DNA of 64,000 nt from Providencia sp. R33 (lineage in GTDB: Bacteria; Pseudomonadota; Gammaproteobacteria; Enterobacterales; Enterobacteriaceae), in contig NZ_CP072453.1 in assembly GCF_019343475.1 (NCBI RefSeq), forward strand, positions 3,224,001 to 3,288,000, written 5' to 3'. Below, in pieces: positions 29,639 through 39,176 of the stretch. The translations under genes were made by a program, and so were the position numbers. Numbering within the stretch: position 1 is the stretch's first letter; the number at the start of each line of letters is the position of its first letter. A model generated the notes under the pieces. The model had not been told where the DNA came from. It did not search any database and saw only the letters and a list, made by a program, of their open reading frames with translations.

Positions 29639-30136
29639 TTACATATGGTCAACACAGTCCTGATAATCGGTATCGGCGAGTGCTTCAGCGAGACCTTTTG
29701 CCGAGAAAGGCTCGGAATCAATGGGTAAGGATGTAAATTGTAAGATGTCGGTGTCTTTCGTTTGCTTAAGGGCATGGAATAAGGCTTTATCCGGTCCAAC
29801 GGTATCTTCAAATGCGCTAGGAAAAAAATCGTACGCGGTATCGTTGATACGCAGTTGCATGCCTTGAACGAAATAATCAGAACCCACGGGCTCCGTGAAA
29901 TCCGGCGCGTTCAGTTGGACACGAAACGCTTTATTCGTGCAGGTTAACGTCAGGGTTTCACCTGCTTCATTTTGCGTGTTCAGCGCCCATGCCATCGCGG
30001 TACTGCCATACCAATCGCCCCACTCTTCATCTAAAATCAGACTGTATGCGGCGGGCGATAAGAAGAGTAAGGTACTGGTGATAAAGGGCACTCCCCACTT
30101 CAGGAGGTTAACCCGTGTTTTTAATGGATACGTCAT
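29639..30136 (-). CDS. secreted protein of unknown function
   Basis: A 165-residue protein with a signal peptide (about residues 12-32, ending AAYS) and a predicted mostly-beta mature part (EWGDWYGSTAMAWALNTQNE). Two late cysteines. Not recognised; adjacent to another secreted island protein. Confidence 0.6.
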   Translation of the reverse strand: MTYPLKTRVNLLKWGVPFITSTLLFLSPAAYSLILDEEWGDWYGSTAMAWALNTQNEAGETLTLTCTNKAFRVQLNAPDFTEPVGSDYFVQGMQLRINDTAYDFFPSAFEDTVGPDKALFHALKQTKDTDILQFTSLPIDSEPFSAKGLAEALADTDYQDCVDHM

Positions 30137-30152
30137 TGTGTCTCCTTTATGA

Positions 30153-30842
30153 TTAAGTTTGATGGGGATGTAATATCCCCTTGATGTATTGAAAGTGAGG
30201 TAACGCTTGTATAAAAGCGCGCTCAGTCATGCGTTGTAACAAGGCAGTGTCCGGCTTAAAGTGCCGTGCACTGAGCCCCACATCACGCAGGTGTAACAAC
30301 TCAACCGCATGAATAAGGCCATTCATCACGCCGCAGACATACCAATGCCCATTAAAATAGGTGAGCTTATACGGTGCGACACAATGAGTGGTTTTTCCCC
30401 CAATCTCATAATGAATAAATCGGTTATCCAAAATGGCTTGTGTGATTAAAGCAAAGCCGCCGTACACGGACGGCAAAGCTTTGGGCGGTGCGTGATAGAC
30501 CACATACGGGGAGCCTTGCGCGTGCCGACTCAGTAATAACGACAGCAATTTGCGGTCAAGCACCGGAAAAAGTGGTGTAATATCCGTAATCTGGGCAAAC
30601 TGCAAAATATCACTGTCGGTGCGTAAGGCGGATTGTCCGCCTGCAAGGCGATAGCCTTCCTCCTGTTGTTCAATGTCCAAATAGACCAAACGTTCATGAA
30701 AATCCCGCTGTATGGTGCGCAGGGATACATTAAACTCAGCCGCTAAAACTCGGGGTGATAGGGTTTCTCCTTTAAATAAATGGGTCAGGATATACGCCAA
30801 CCGATGAACTAATCGGTCATGGCGAGGTGACGGTTGTGCCAT
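30153..30842 (-). CDS. WYL-domain transcriptional regulator
   Basis: The 229-residue protein has an N-terminal winged helix (ETLSPRVLAAEFNVSLRTIQRDFHERL) and a WYL-type ligand domain (LTYFNGHWYVCGVMNGLIH). Start ATG at 30842 (MAQPSPRH), with AGGA eight bases upstream; an open frame reaches 30980 inside the next gene. It resembles YfjR-type regulators of CP4 islands. WYL regulators often control defence or mobile genes. Confidence 0.8.
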   Translation of the reverse strand: MAQPSPRHDRLVHRLAYILTHLFKGETLSPRVLAAEFNVSLRTIQRDFHERLVYLDIEQQEEGYRLAGGQSALRTDSDILQFAQITDITPLFPVLDRKLLSLLLSRHAQGSPYVVYHAPPKALPSVYGGFALITQAILDNRFIHYEIGGKTTHCVAPYKLTYFNGHWYVCGVMNGLIHAVELLHLRDVGLSARHFKPDTALLQRMTERAFIQALPHFQYIKGILHPHQT

Positions 30843-30888
30843 ATTCGGTTTCCTACCAGCGATAACACAAAAGGGCTTAAGCGTGGGC

Positions 30889-31620
30889 TTAGGCCGGTGA
30901 AAGGGACTTTTGGCGCAGATATGCCACAATGATGCAAGCGGGTATCGTGACGCGGTACGCAGGACCGGCAATGTCCGCAATGAGCCATGCGGAGGTGAGC
31001 GTTAATCCAATAGGACCCGCTAAGAAGGATAAGGCACGATTAGCGACAAATACCGTCCCCCATGTCGCCACGCCACCAAGTAGCTCGATGATGCTCATTG
31101 CAGCGACCGTGGCAATTTCCAGAGCCGCAAATCCGGAAGTGCGAACGGCGGCTTGTAAGGCAATCATGACCAATTGCGGAGTGGGATTAGTGAGATTCAG
31201 TTGTAAATCGTGGGAAAGAGTACGGAGCTCTTCTTCACTGAGTTTATCTAAGCTTTTCTCCATCACCGTCATTAACAAATTCATTTCCAGTGTTTCAATG
31301 TCGCTTTTGGAATTAAAGTTAACTTTCAGCTTTTTACAGACATCAAGCAGAATTTCACGATATAACACGCCTTTATTTCCACGTACGGCGCTGACTAAAC
31401 TGTTGGCTCCATAGGTTTGTAGTTCAGCACAAATGTCTGTCCAATAACGCTGATGGTTAGGGTAATAGAGTTGATATTCCGGCTTCCGTGTCAAACGCTC
31501 ACTCCAGCGTTTTTTGCCATCGTTATGGTCATGAGTCAGAACGGAAACTAAAAGGCTTAAGTCGTCATTATTGCAGTGAGCAATAAAAGCTAAATCAGGG
31601 TCAATACGGTATTTTGGCAT
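30889..31620 (-). CDS. YaaW/UPF0174-family protein
   Basis: A 243-residue protein with the N-terminal DUF3944 motif (DPDLAFIAHCNNDDLSLL), YGANSLVSAVRGNKGVLYREILLDVCKKLKV and C-terminal hydrophobic helices ending AYRVTIPACIIVAYLR, all features of the YaaW (UPF0174) family. Function is unknown; membrane association is likely. Confidence 0.8.
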   Translation of the reverse strand: MPKYRIDPDLAFIAHCNNDDLSLLVSVLTHDHNDGKKRWSERLTRKPEYQLYYPNHQRYWTDICAELQTYGANSLVSAVRGNKGVLYREILLDVCKKLKVNFNSKSDIETLEMNLLMTVMEKSLDKLSEEELRTLSHDLQLNLTNPTPQLVMIALQAAVRTSGFAALEIATVAAMSIIELLGGVATWGTVFVANRALSFLAGPIGLTLTSAWLIADIAGPAYRVTIPACIIVAYLRQKSLSPA

Positions 31621-32102
31621 GATGTTGATTCCAATAAATTAAGGAGCCAACAGCGTAACAAACCGACCGGACAGGGTATGTCGCGTAAAAAATTATTTTC
31701 AGCAAAAACGATAAATAGTCAGGTCAAGGTGTGTCTTTGATCTTTATCACAATGATGAGGTAAGAAAAGAAGCCACTCAGTATTAAGAGACACGGTGACT
31801 TCATGGGGATGATATAGAAGTGAAAAATAATGGAATATAATAATAACGTTATACTGATGAAGCGAAATCGGTAATAAGGGCTACTCTCTGTGTATTGACC
31901 TCTCTGACACGTTGGTATGGTTACATAATATCGACTGGAGAAAAAATCCCAATCCATCAAAAAATACAAAAAAGTACAGATAGGATTATTTGTATCATGA
32001 CTTCATTTTTATAGGAAATGATAAACAGTCAGAACGAGGATTGAAAAATCAAATAAATGGAGAAGGGCGGGTAATATGACTTAACACAACGCCCCTCATT
32101 TT
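31621..32102. other. gap without a supported gene
   Basis: A short hydrophobic minus-strand frame (31724-31969) lacks a ribosome site and a recognisable family, so I do not call it. Otherwise featureless. Confidence 0.4.
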
Positions 32103-33074
32103 TTAACTATTATCAAAGTCAGTATAATAACGTTCATTAATAAGTTTTTCGAGCATCTCACTGATACGGATATTTTGCTGTGCTGCCATAAAATCTAATC
32201 GTTGCTTCGTTTCATTTTTTAAATAGGTATTCAGGGCTTTTTTATCGGTTCGTGATTGACGTAGTTTTTGTTGATTCCAGGCCTTATTTAAATTCAATAA
32301 AAATAAATGTTTTGTATCCGGTGCGTCATCCCATAAATCTAAAGCCGCGCGTAAAGCCAGTAAGCGTTCTGAAGAATTTAATGGCGTAAACCAGGTTGTT
32401 AACCCCGGAGAAATAATACGGGTGCGGATGACAAGCTCATCCGGTGGGGAGAGTTTTTTTTGTTGGCATTTTTGGAGATGTTCCCATGCCCATCGTATTG
32501 CCTCCTCTTCATTCGGTAACCATTTTAATGGCATCGGTCGACTGTAAATACTTTTCCAGTGTTCTTTGAGTTTTTCCATCACGTGTTTTTTAACATAACT
32601 TACTGGCGGTGCCGAAATAAAAACATTGTCAAAGAATTGAATAATCAGTTCGAGTCTTTCCTGATGATTCGATGGGGAAAGGCTGAGTGTGAAGTAATGA
32701 TACAAATTTTTATACCGTGCTGGGTCGGTTGAAAAAAATAAGCCGAACAAGGTAAAGTCATCTATCTGACAGATATAGGCCCATAACCAAAAAGTTGCAC
32801 GCTCATTTTTAGTTAACCAATCAAAACTGTCGATAGGCAGAATATTTTCATCATAGGCCGCTTCTAGCAGTGCGATGACTTCCATTCTCTCATGTTCATT
32901 TGGAAAATAAGAATTGAGTGCATGGCTTATTTCTCGTCGGCAACTTTCACATTCTTGTTTATTGACTCGGTTGATGGTGATGTTTTTATTTGACTGTAAC
33001 CAGTTTAAATAAAACAAACAGGCTCTTAAATCCAATTTTTTAATCATGTTTTGTTGATGCGTATTCGTCTTCAT
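32103..33074 (-). CDS. hypothetical island protein with C-terminal ribbon-helix-helix
   Basis: A 323-residue soluble protein. Most is helical and rich in W, H and E (WLTKNERATFWLWAYICQID). The last about 45 residues (RTDKKALNTYLKNETKQRLD, then IRISEMLEKLINERYY) have the spacing of a ribbon-helix-helix DNA-binding domain. It may bind island or replication DNA. The family is not recognised. Confidence 0.65.
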   Translation of the reverse strand: MKTNTHQQNMIKKLDLRACLFYLNWLQSNKNITINRVNKQECESCRREISHALNSYFPNEHERMEVIALLEAAYDENILPIDSFDWLTKNERATFWLWAYICQIDDFTLFGLFFSTDPARYKNLYHYFTLSLSPSNHQERLELIIQFFDNVFISAPPVSYVKKHVMEKLKEHWKSIYSRPMPLKWLPNEEEAIRWAWEHLQKCQQKKLSPPDELVIRTRIISPGLTTWFTPLNSSERLLALRAALDLWDDAPDTKHLFLLNLNKAWNQQKLRQSRTDKKALNTYLKNETKQRLDFMAAQQNIRISEMLEKLINERYYTDFDNS

Positions 33075-34239
33075 ATTAATTTTTGCTCAAAATAAAAAAA
33101 CTACATAGTCATCATTCTCGTAGTTATACCGTGTGCCGTCAATGGTTTTGTTGTCTGTTTATTTTAAAGATTGTCGTCATCACACGGTTTTACTTGAGTT
33201 TGATGAATGTTATCTGTTGGTTTTATTCTTGTCAAAAAATCTACTTATATCATCATTTTTGCTCGATACGGCACGTTTAACAGTGTTTTTATCTACCAGG
33301 TATGGGAACAATCAGAACCTCTTTCTCTGTCATTCGAAGACAGGAGAGAGGTCCCTAAGGATTTCAGGAAGATAATGAGTCCATGACTCAGACAATATAA
33401 TGAAGTTTAAAATAGTCCTGTAGCGTATTCATTACGTTAATCGATAAAGCAATGTGTTGTCATTCGTCCATAATGAGTCTATTTTCTTGCTGTCATTTTT
33501 TATTTTTGTGGTGGTATGTTTTATTATTGAGAATTCCAACGTTCATATGAGACGATTTCATGAAAGACCATGAAGGCTTGCTATTCATTAAGTTAATAAT
33601 AGTTTTTTCTATGTTGGGTGGGTGTTGTAATAATAAAGGAAGTGTATTAGATAATGTATATGCAATGTAATATGCCTATATTCACGATTGAGAATTGGTA
33701 TGAATGAAATTATTTATATTGAAATGAAATTTATTTCAATGAGTCACATTCTAAAGTAAATGAAGAATGCTTGCTTAGTATTTACATGCCTTTCTATTTT
33801 GGTGTTTAATTTATTCTCAATAATAAAATGCTCATTTTGTAAGTAGTGTGGCTCATGATAATATCGAAAGGTAATCTAGGTTGATATTTAAAATGTCGAT
33901 AATAATGACGTTAATCTTAAAGATATAGAATGCGATATGCGATATACCAAGGTGTTATTTATGGTGTTGTATTATTGATTTTGAGTTTCAACAGGTTTAA
34001 GTAATATCCTCGAGATTGAATTTAGAGGCATTAAGTTTTTTAGTATGAGGGTATTTATCCTGAATTGAGATGAATAAAAATGGAAGCTAAACGATAAATA
34101 ACCGGAGTTTATGATCATGAAATACCCTTATTATCCTTACTAGCAATAACGCATTATTGCTACCTTCGATTGCGTATTGAATGCGTATATCATTATCTCA
34201 CGCTCTTAAACGGGGGGTTATTTCGTTATAATAAGCCGT
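33075..34239. other. 1.2-kb AT-rich noncoding stretch
   Basis: No supported gene. It ends in the gp2 remnant before alpA. Only small A/T-rich palindromes are seen, such as GAAATGAAATTTATTTCAATG near 33720 as a partial hairpin. Confidence 0.4.
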
Positions 34240-34284
34240 AAAAATCATGATAATGGTCTTCGTTGTTTGGGATTTAGTCAATAA
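34240..34284 (+). pseudogene. 3' remnant of a gp2/yfjJ-like gene
   Basis: Fifteen codons reading KNHDNGLRCLGFSQ-stop, parallel to KTYHDGYRCFGYSQ-stop at the end of the intact gene (36929). It shows that the gp2-palindrome-alpA module was once repeated. Confidence 0.65.
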
Positions 34285-34298
34285 TTAATTTTTTACAT

Positions 34299-34332
34299 AT
34301 CGGGGATATGATTTGAGAAGTCATATCCCGAT
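34299..34332 (+). promoter_or_regulatory. palindrome in the alpA leader, copy 1
   Basis: ATCGGGGATATGA and TCATATCCCGAT pair with one bulged G around an 8-base loop. An almost identical palindrome lies at 36944-36977, also before an alpA gene. It may be an operator or an RNA hairpin ahead of alpA. Confidence 0.6.
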
Positions 34333-34384
34333 AATTATCTCGATATCACTTCTGCCTTTCCATTCCAAAGACAGGAGTTATCCA

Positions 34385-34594
34385 ATGAATACGATGAAAA
34401 CAGAATTACTCAACGATAAATTAGTTGATATTAAATTTATTACCCAATTGACTGGGCTAACGGATAAATGGTTTTATAAATTAATTAAAGACGGTGAGTT
34501 CCCAAAGCCAATAAAGTTAGGTCGTAGTTCTCGCTGGTTAAAGAGCGAAGTTGAAATGTGGTTACAAGCCAGAATTTTCGAGTCTAGAAATTGA
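34385..34594 (+). CDS. AlpA-family regulator/excisionase, copy 1
   Basis: The 69-residue protein is an AlpA/MerR-like winged helix (FITQLTGLTDKWFYKLIKDG, FPKPIKLGRSSRWLKSEVEMWL). In CP4-57, AlpA turns on the integrase or excision functions. ATG at 34385 has AGGAG eight bases upstream. Copy 2 at 37030 is highly similar. Confidence 0.88.
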   Translation: MNTMKTELLNDKLVDIKFITQLTGLTDKWFYKLIKDGEFPKPIKLGRSSRWLKSEVEMWLQARIFESRN

Positions 34595-34723
34595 AAACCC
34601 AGTGGATTTTTATTCGGGCTAAATTGTTTTACAGTCTCATCAAATTTAGAAGTGTCAATGAAAATATGGCATGGAAAATGGTGGGTTTAACATTGTTTTT
34701 TTGATGATATAAAAGGGTTATTA

Positions 34724-35872
34724 ATGAAGAAGTTCGTCAAGTGTAAACGGAATGATTGCCAAAATAGGGTGCTAGATATTCCGGAAGCGAGGCGCGCCTA
34801 TTTGTGCGCAACCCACTATTCAACACGCTTACGCAATCAACAAAATAGATTACTAAAAGCCACGCAAAACTGTGCACGACAGGGGTGTGATAAAACCCTC
34901 TTAGGGACGCATAACCAAAAATTTTGCTCAAATGAATGTCGGCATCTCGCTTCTCGATTAATTAATGATGAGGTCATTTTCAGGATTATTAATCACTCAT
35001 ATTGGCGAAATGTAGAACGTTTTATTAAACGTAATCCGAAAGGGGTGGCGTCAATTAATCATCTTAATGATATTGCTGACATGGTTCACTTATATGTGAG
35101 AAAGGCAGGATATCAAAAATCCTATGTCCATTATGATGAGAATGAAAAAGGCCATGTACTGACGCCGTTTATGGATTTAGCTGTGTGCCATCGTTACCCT
35201 AATTCTAAAGGCGGTATGAATACACTTGCAAATACCCTTATCGGACCGGGAAAAGTGAATCGTTTACGCTCAAATCACTTGCCGAAAAAGAGTCATATCG
35301 AGCCCCTTAATGGGGTAAAGTCAATGCAGAGTGCGATTAAACTCGAAACAACCTTGTTCAATGGATTAATCGAGATGTTCAGCGAGAGTGAAATGACGAC
35401 CTTATTTCACCGAATTGGTCGACTGAGCGAATTTCATTTTGATAAAGAAAAGAAAAATAACTTACCAGTTACATTATCGCATGCACTACTTGAAATGCCT
35501 TTCACCAAATTATTGCTTGATGAATGCCATCGAATCGAGTTGTCATATGTTGTGACTAAAATGCATCTCATCCAAAAAATATTTGTTTTTGATTATGATT
35601 TTATTGAGATATCTTCGATTTGTTTGTTCTACAGTCTATTATCGGGGGATGAGGGCGATTTATTAAAGGCATTATTGGTGCTGTCAGATTATCAGATAGT
35701 GAATACGTTAGACAGGACGACATTTCAACAAGTTTCCCTAAGTCGTATTAAAGATGATTGGATTCAACAAATTTTGAGTTATGTATCCATTTATTTTGAT
35801 ACGGAGATTGCAACAGAGACTCAGCGTTTAGCCTTTTACGCATCTTTTTTTTCTTTTCCAAAGCGCCAATGA
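34724..35872 (+). CDS. zinc-ribbon protein with HNH-like core
   Basis: A 382-residue protein. Two N-terminal cysteine clusters (CKRNDCQNR...LCATHY and CARQGCDKTLLGTHNQKFCSNECRHLA) look like zinc ribbons. VLTPFMDLAVCHRYPNSKGG followed by NTLIGPGKVN resembles an HNH-type segment of phage proteins. A helical C-terminal half is unassigned. It lies between the two alpA modules; a nuclease or replication role is inference. Confidence 0.65.
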   Translation: MKKFVKCKRNDCQNRVLDIPEARRAYLCATHYSTRLRNQQNRLLKATQNCARQGCDKTLLGTHNQKFCSNECRHLASRLINDEVIFRIINHSYWRNVERFIKRNPKGVASINHLNDIADMVHLYVRKAGYQKSYVHYDENEKGHVLTPFMDLAVCHRYPNSKGGMNTLANTLIGPGKVNRLRSNHLPKKSHIEPLNGVKSMQSAIKLETTLFNGLIEMFSESEMTTLFHRIGRLSEFHFDKEKKNNLPVTLSHALLEMPFTKLLLDECHRIELSYVVTKMHLIQKIFVFDYDFIEISSICLFYSLLSGDEGDLLKALLVLSDYQIVNTLDRTTFQQVSLSRIKDDWIQQILSYVSIYFDTEIATETQRLAFYASFFSFPKRQ

Positions 35873-36138
35873 GTATCAATTAATGAGCATGAGTAGCCTT
35901 ATGACACAAAATGGCAGGAAAGAAAGCCGATGCGCTTGAGGGGCAATGTGTGTGCAGGAATTGGTGTTTTAGTGTTGTTGAGATATTGAGGTAAAATAGA
36001 ATGTCATTTTCATCGGGTGAGTTTTTTCTTTTTTTACGTCAAACTTGGATTTATTTTAAGTGATTACCATAATACAAGCTCGTATTTTAGCGCGTGTTTA
36101 TCTAGGTTACGCTGCAGTTATTAAAGAAATATAATATT

Positions 36139-36201
36139 GTATATAAGTATATAAGTATATAAGTATATAAGTATATAAGTATATAAGTATATAAGTATAT
36201 A
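36139..36201. repeat. tandem 8-bp repeat (GTATATAA)
   Basis: Seven perfect GTATATAA units and a partial eighth, 150 bases upstream of the gp2-like gene. Such a tract can change length by slippage or act as an easily melted or iterated protein-binding site. Confidence 0.92.
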
Positions 36202-36350
36202 TAGAGTGATTAAACAAATGATATTCATGATGTTAATTATTATAGTGTATTTATGATAATACTAATTACTTTAGATAGATAATGTAATTGAATGAATATA
36301 AAACATCTTATATGAAGTGCTAATCACAGTTAAATATGAGAGGTATAATG

Positions 36351-36929
36351 ATGTCGAAGGGGACTCATAATCCTTATTGCCAAAAAAGAATTGAACAAGC
36401 TGTTAATAAATCACTCTGTGAGTTTAAACGACTATCTATCTTTAGAATTGATTTACGATCCCCTTATGGAAGAATCGACTATGAGGATGACCATAAAGTG
36501 ATTACTCGATTTTTAGATTCGTTAAAGTTAAGAATAAAAACTGATGTCAAAAATAAAAGTTTATTGTGGAAACGGAATTTAAACGTAAACGTCGATTATG
36601 TTTGGGTAAGAGAAGTTGGGGACATTAATTGTAAGACTTACTACCATGTTGCCTTATTCCTAAATAAAGATGTTTATTATAGTACGGGGCATTATCATGA
36701 AGCTAATAATTTAGCTAGATTAATTATTAATGCTTGGAATAGTGCATTAGAATTAGTGAATGATCCGCCTGAGGGATTGGTGCGTTTTTCTGGTTACTAT
36801 CATATAGAAAAAGAAAAGGCGTATTATCATTATGCTTATAAAAATGCGTTGAACGCATTAAATTATTTTGCAAAGAATGATACAAAAACTTATCACGATG
36901 GTTATCGTTGTTTTGGGTATAGTCAATAA
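36351..36929 (+). CDS. inovirus Gp2 / YfjJ-YagK family protein
   Basis: The 192-residue protein has the family's pattern: VDYVWVREVGDINCKTYYHVALFLNKD, then LARLIINAWNSAL, LVRFSGYYHI and the C-terminal GYRCFGYS. The family includes putative rolling-circle replication proteins of inoviruses and CP4 islands. Start chosen at the second of two adjacent ATGs because GAGG lies seven bases upstream; 36348 and 36336 are alternatives. Confidence 0.75.
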   Translation: MSKGTHNPYCQKRIEQAVNKSLCEFKRLSIFRIDLRSPYGRIDYEDDHKVITRFLDSLKLRIKTDVKNKSLLWKRNLNVNVDYVWVREVGDINCKTYYHVALFLNKDVYYSTGHYHEANNLARLIINAWNSALELVNDPPEGLVRFSGYYHIEKEKAYYHYAYKNALNALNYFAKNDTKTYHDGYRCFGYSQ

Positions 36930-36943
36930 GTAATTTTTTACAT

Positions 36944-36977
36944 ATCGGGGATATGATTTGAGAAGTCATATCCCGAT
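36944..36977 (+). promoter_or_regulatory. palindrome in the alpA leader, copy 2
   Basis: The same ATCGGGGATATGA/TCATATCCCGAT hairpin as at 34299, 15 bases after the gp2-like stop. Its conservation between the copies suggests a function. Confidence 0.6.
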
Positions 36978-37029
36978 AATTATCTCGATATCACTTCTGC
37001 CTTTTTATTTCAAAGACAGGAGTTTCCCA

Positions 37030-37239
37030 ATGAATAATATGAAAACATCTTTACTGGACGATCAATTAGTCGATATTAAATTTATTACCCAATTTACAGG
37101 GCTTACCGATAAATGGTTTTATAAATTAATTAAAGAAGGAGAGTTTCCTAAGCCGATTAAGTTAGGGCGTAGCTCTCGGTGGTTTAAAAGTGAGGTTGAA
37201 CAGTGGTTGGAAAATAAAATAAATTTATCTCGTAAATAG
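37030..37239 (+). CDS. AlpA-family regulator/excisionase, copy 2
   Basis: A 69-residue winged-helix protein, near-identical to copy 1 in FITQFTGLTDKWFYKLIKEG and KPIKLGRSSRWFKSEVEQWL. ATG at 37030 has AGGAG eight bases upstream. The duplicate leader and palindrome precede it. May act on island excision or on adjacent genes. Confidence 0.88.
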   Translation: MNNMKTSLLDDQLVDIKFITQFTGLTDKWFYKLIKEGEFPKPIKLGRSSRWFKSEVEQWLENKINLSRK

Positions 37240-37594
37240 AATAGGGTAAGGTCTGGTTAAAAATATATAAATTGTATTTTTAAAATATTGATCGCAATTT
37301 ATTTTAAATTGAAACCAATTAATTATTTTAATGTCTCTTGCTTTTTACTTAGTTAGTATTGATTTTCGTTATCATTTATCTGTATGAATTTTAATCTGTT
37401 TTTATTTATCTTGCATGGGTTGCTTTGCTAATTTTTGCGGTTTTTAAAATTCTGGCTAAATTTCTATCATAAATTATTTTTTTGTTTATTTATTGAGCAA
37501 TAAGTAAAATACTACATTCTGTAAAAATCCAAAAAAACATCTATTTTCCTAATGTTTCTCAAGAGGCGAACAAGCCAGACTTCTATCTAAGTTT

Positions 37595-37734
37595 AAGAGC
37601 CTATCTAAATAGGAGCTAAATTCATCACCTTACCCAGCCATATCGATGTTTAAAAGTCAGGCTGTATAAGGTTTTGGTTACAGTGATAATATATTTTTTA
37701 TGTGGTAATTAATCCCTATTGAGATAGGCTCTAA
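37595..37734. repeat. 140-bp MITE-like palindromic unit
   Basis: Ends are inverted: GAGCCTATCTAAATAGG at 37597 and, inverted, GAGCCTATCTCAATAGGG ending at 37714 side. A second inner pair (CCTTACCCAGCC and GGCTGTATAAGG) extends the palindrome. This suits a small non-autonomous element or a long RNA hairpin. Confidence 0.6.
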
Positions 37735-37791
37735 GAGAATTAATTAAATGATAATGGTAACTATAATTAATGTTGTTATCGTAAGTGCGAT

Positions 37792-37825
37792 TTTAATTTA
37801 ATTTAATTTAATTTAATTTAATTTA
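37792..37825. repeat. pentanucleotide tandem repeat (TTTAA)
   Basis: Six perfect TTTAA units and a partial seventh, 1.35 kb upstream of the major fimbrial gene. Confidence 0.9.
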
Positions 37826-39024
37826 TGATTTGTTATTATTCTTAATAACATGGCGATAGTTTGAAATTTATCAAATATGGTACTATTTAATTTGAATTAA
37901 TAAGTGGAAGTTTTAAAAAATAAATATAAAACAGGGTGTTGTGAGTCATTTTTCTGTTCTTTTTATCCATATGTTCATGCTAGTTATTTTCGGTAGCGAA
38001 TTGCCATAAAGAAATTATATTTGGGAATGTTAAGTATGACTTTACATTCTTGTTCTCGAACGTTTAATTTATGACAAAGTGTAACCAAATATTTTTTTTG
38101 GCTATTTTTAGAGTTAAAAATTTTTTTAATCATTATTTGAGTAAAGATTAGTGAGAATCACCATTGTTTTAAGACTACTCAATCTGCGGTATGAGTATGT
38201 AGTTATTGTTTTATTTGATTTTTATATCCTACACAATTTAATTGTAACAAAGGTAAAAAATATTGGCGAGTATATAATATTAAATTGACGAAACACAACA
38301 TTTCGCTAAGAATATACACCTATTATGTGTTTTCGGTGTTCGTATCCCTATAATGCTTGTCTTTATTCCCATAAACGATGAACGTTTATTAAGAGCTGAA
38401 ATACTATTAGCTGATAGTTTAATTAGGATTCGACTAAAGAGCTGGTTAAATACAGTTATCGATATTACCTATTCAAAAAAATTAGATTGGGTATAGAAGG
38501 GGTATTTTGTGAGTCCATTTAAATATTAAATTATGTATAAAAAAGGAATATATTTAAAAATGATTCACTTCATCAAAGCTAATAACCAAATTGAGATACT
38601 TAAACATGATTTAATATAAATACGCTGGAGCTAATTAGGGTAACTCTTTAAGTGATTTAAATTTCACCGTCAATTTAAGTCGTTGATTTTTATTTTTTTA
38701 TAAAAAGTCAATAACCAAAACGATCGTTTAAAACGATCATAAAATAAATATCGATAGTCACGGGCTATCAAATGAGTGCTTTTCGATCGACATTAACGAT
38801 TTTACTTAATCTAAATTTATTATTATTGTGATATGAATGATGTAGGTGATGATTTTTAATTTTACATCACTCTATACTTAAGTACAGCTGGGTGAATTCG
38901 TCTTAAGAATTAAATTGATTATTAAGAAGAAGTCTAATTTTGAATATTTATAGCCCTAATTTTAAAATAATAAGGGTGAATTATTCATTGTGTTAAATAA
39001 AAAATTCGAATAATTATCCTAGGT

Positions 39025-39039
39025 CCTAAACGTTTTAGG
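39025..39039. promoter_or_regulatory. dyad CCTAAACGTTTTAGG upstream of fimbriae
   Basis: A 15-base near-perfect dyad 138 bases before the fimbrial subunit gene, plausible as an operator. No partner protein is identified. Confidence 0.35.
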
Positions 39040-39176
39040 TTCATGATGATTTCTTGAATATAAAATTCGCTTAAATATGAATGTAGTATAACGCATTTTA
39101 GCCTCTCATTTTAGTTTCTATTGTATTACCCCTGCGCAATTGCGCGTAATTCATCAACCCAAAAGGAATAAAAAGA

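Larger units (their letters stand above)
37240..39176. other. 1.9-kb AT-rich region upstream of the fimbrial operon
   Basis: Holds a MITE-like palindrome (37595), a pentamer repeat (37792), a weak 47-codon frame (38353-38496, MLVFIPINDERLL start, no ribosome site) and a perfect-looking CCTAAACGTTTTAGG dyad (39025-39039). The fimbrial promoter must lie near the right end; I could not locate it. Confidence 0.5.

Noticed and set aside
31724..31969. 81-codon hydrophobic minus-strand frame
   Set aside because: No ribosome site, atypical composition and no recognisable family; likely chance in AT-rich DNA.
33083..33375. Overlapping short plus-strand frames
   Set aside because: No ribosome sites and biased composition; they look like chance frames in a noncoding region.
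36139..36201. Possible CRISPR-like array
   Set aside because: Units are eight bases, directly adjacent and without spacers, so it is a simple tandem repeat.
38353..38496. 47-codon frame (MLVFIPINDERLL start)
   Set aside because: Codon use looks plausible, but no ribosome site and no family; mentioned only in the gap note.
39025..39176. Invertible fimbrial promoter as in Proteus mrp
   Set aside because: I could not find a pair of matching inverted repeats flanking a promoter, and no MrpI-type recombinase gene is next to the operon.
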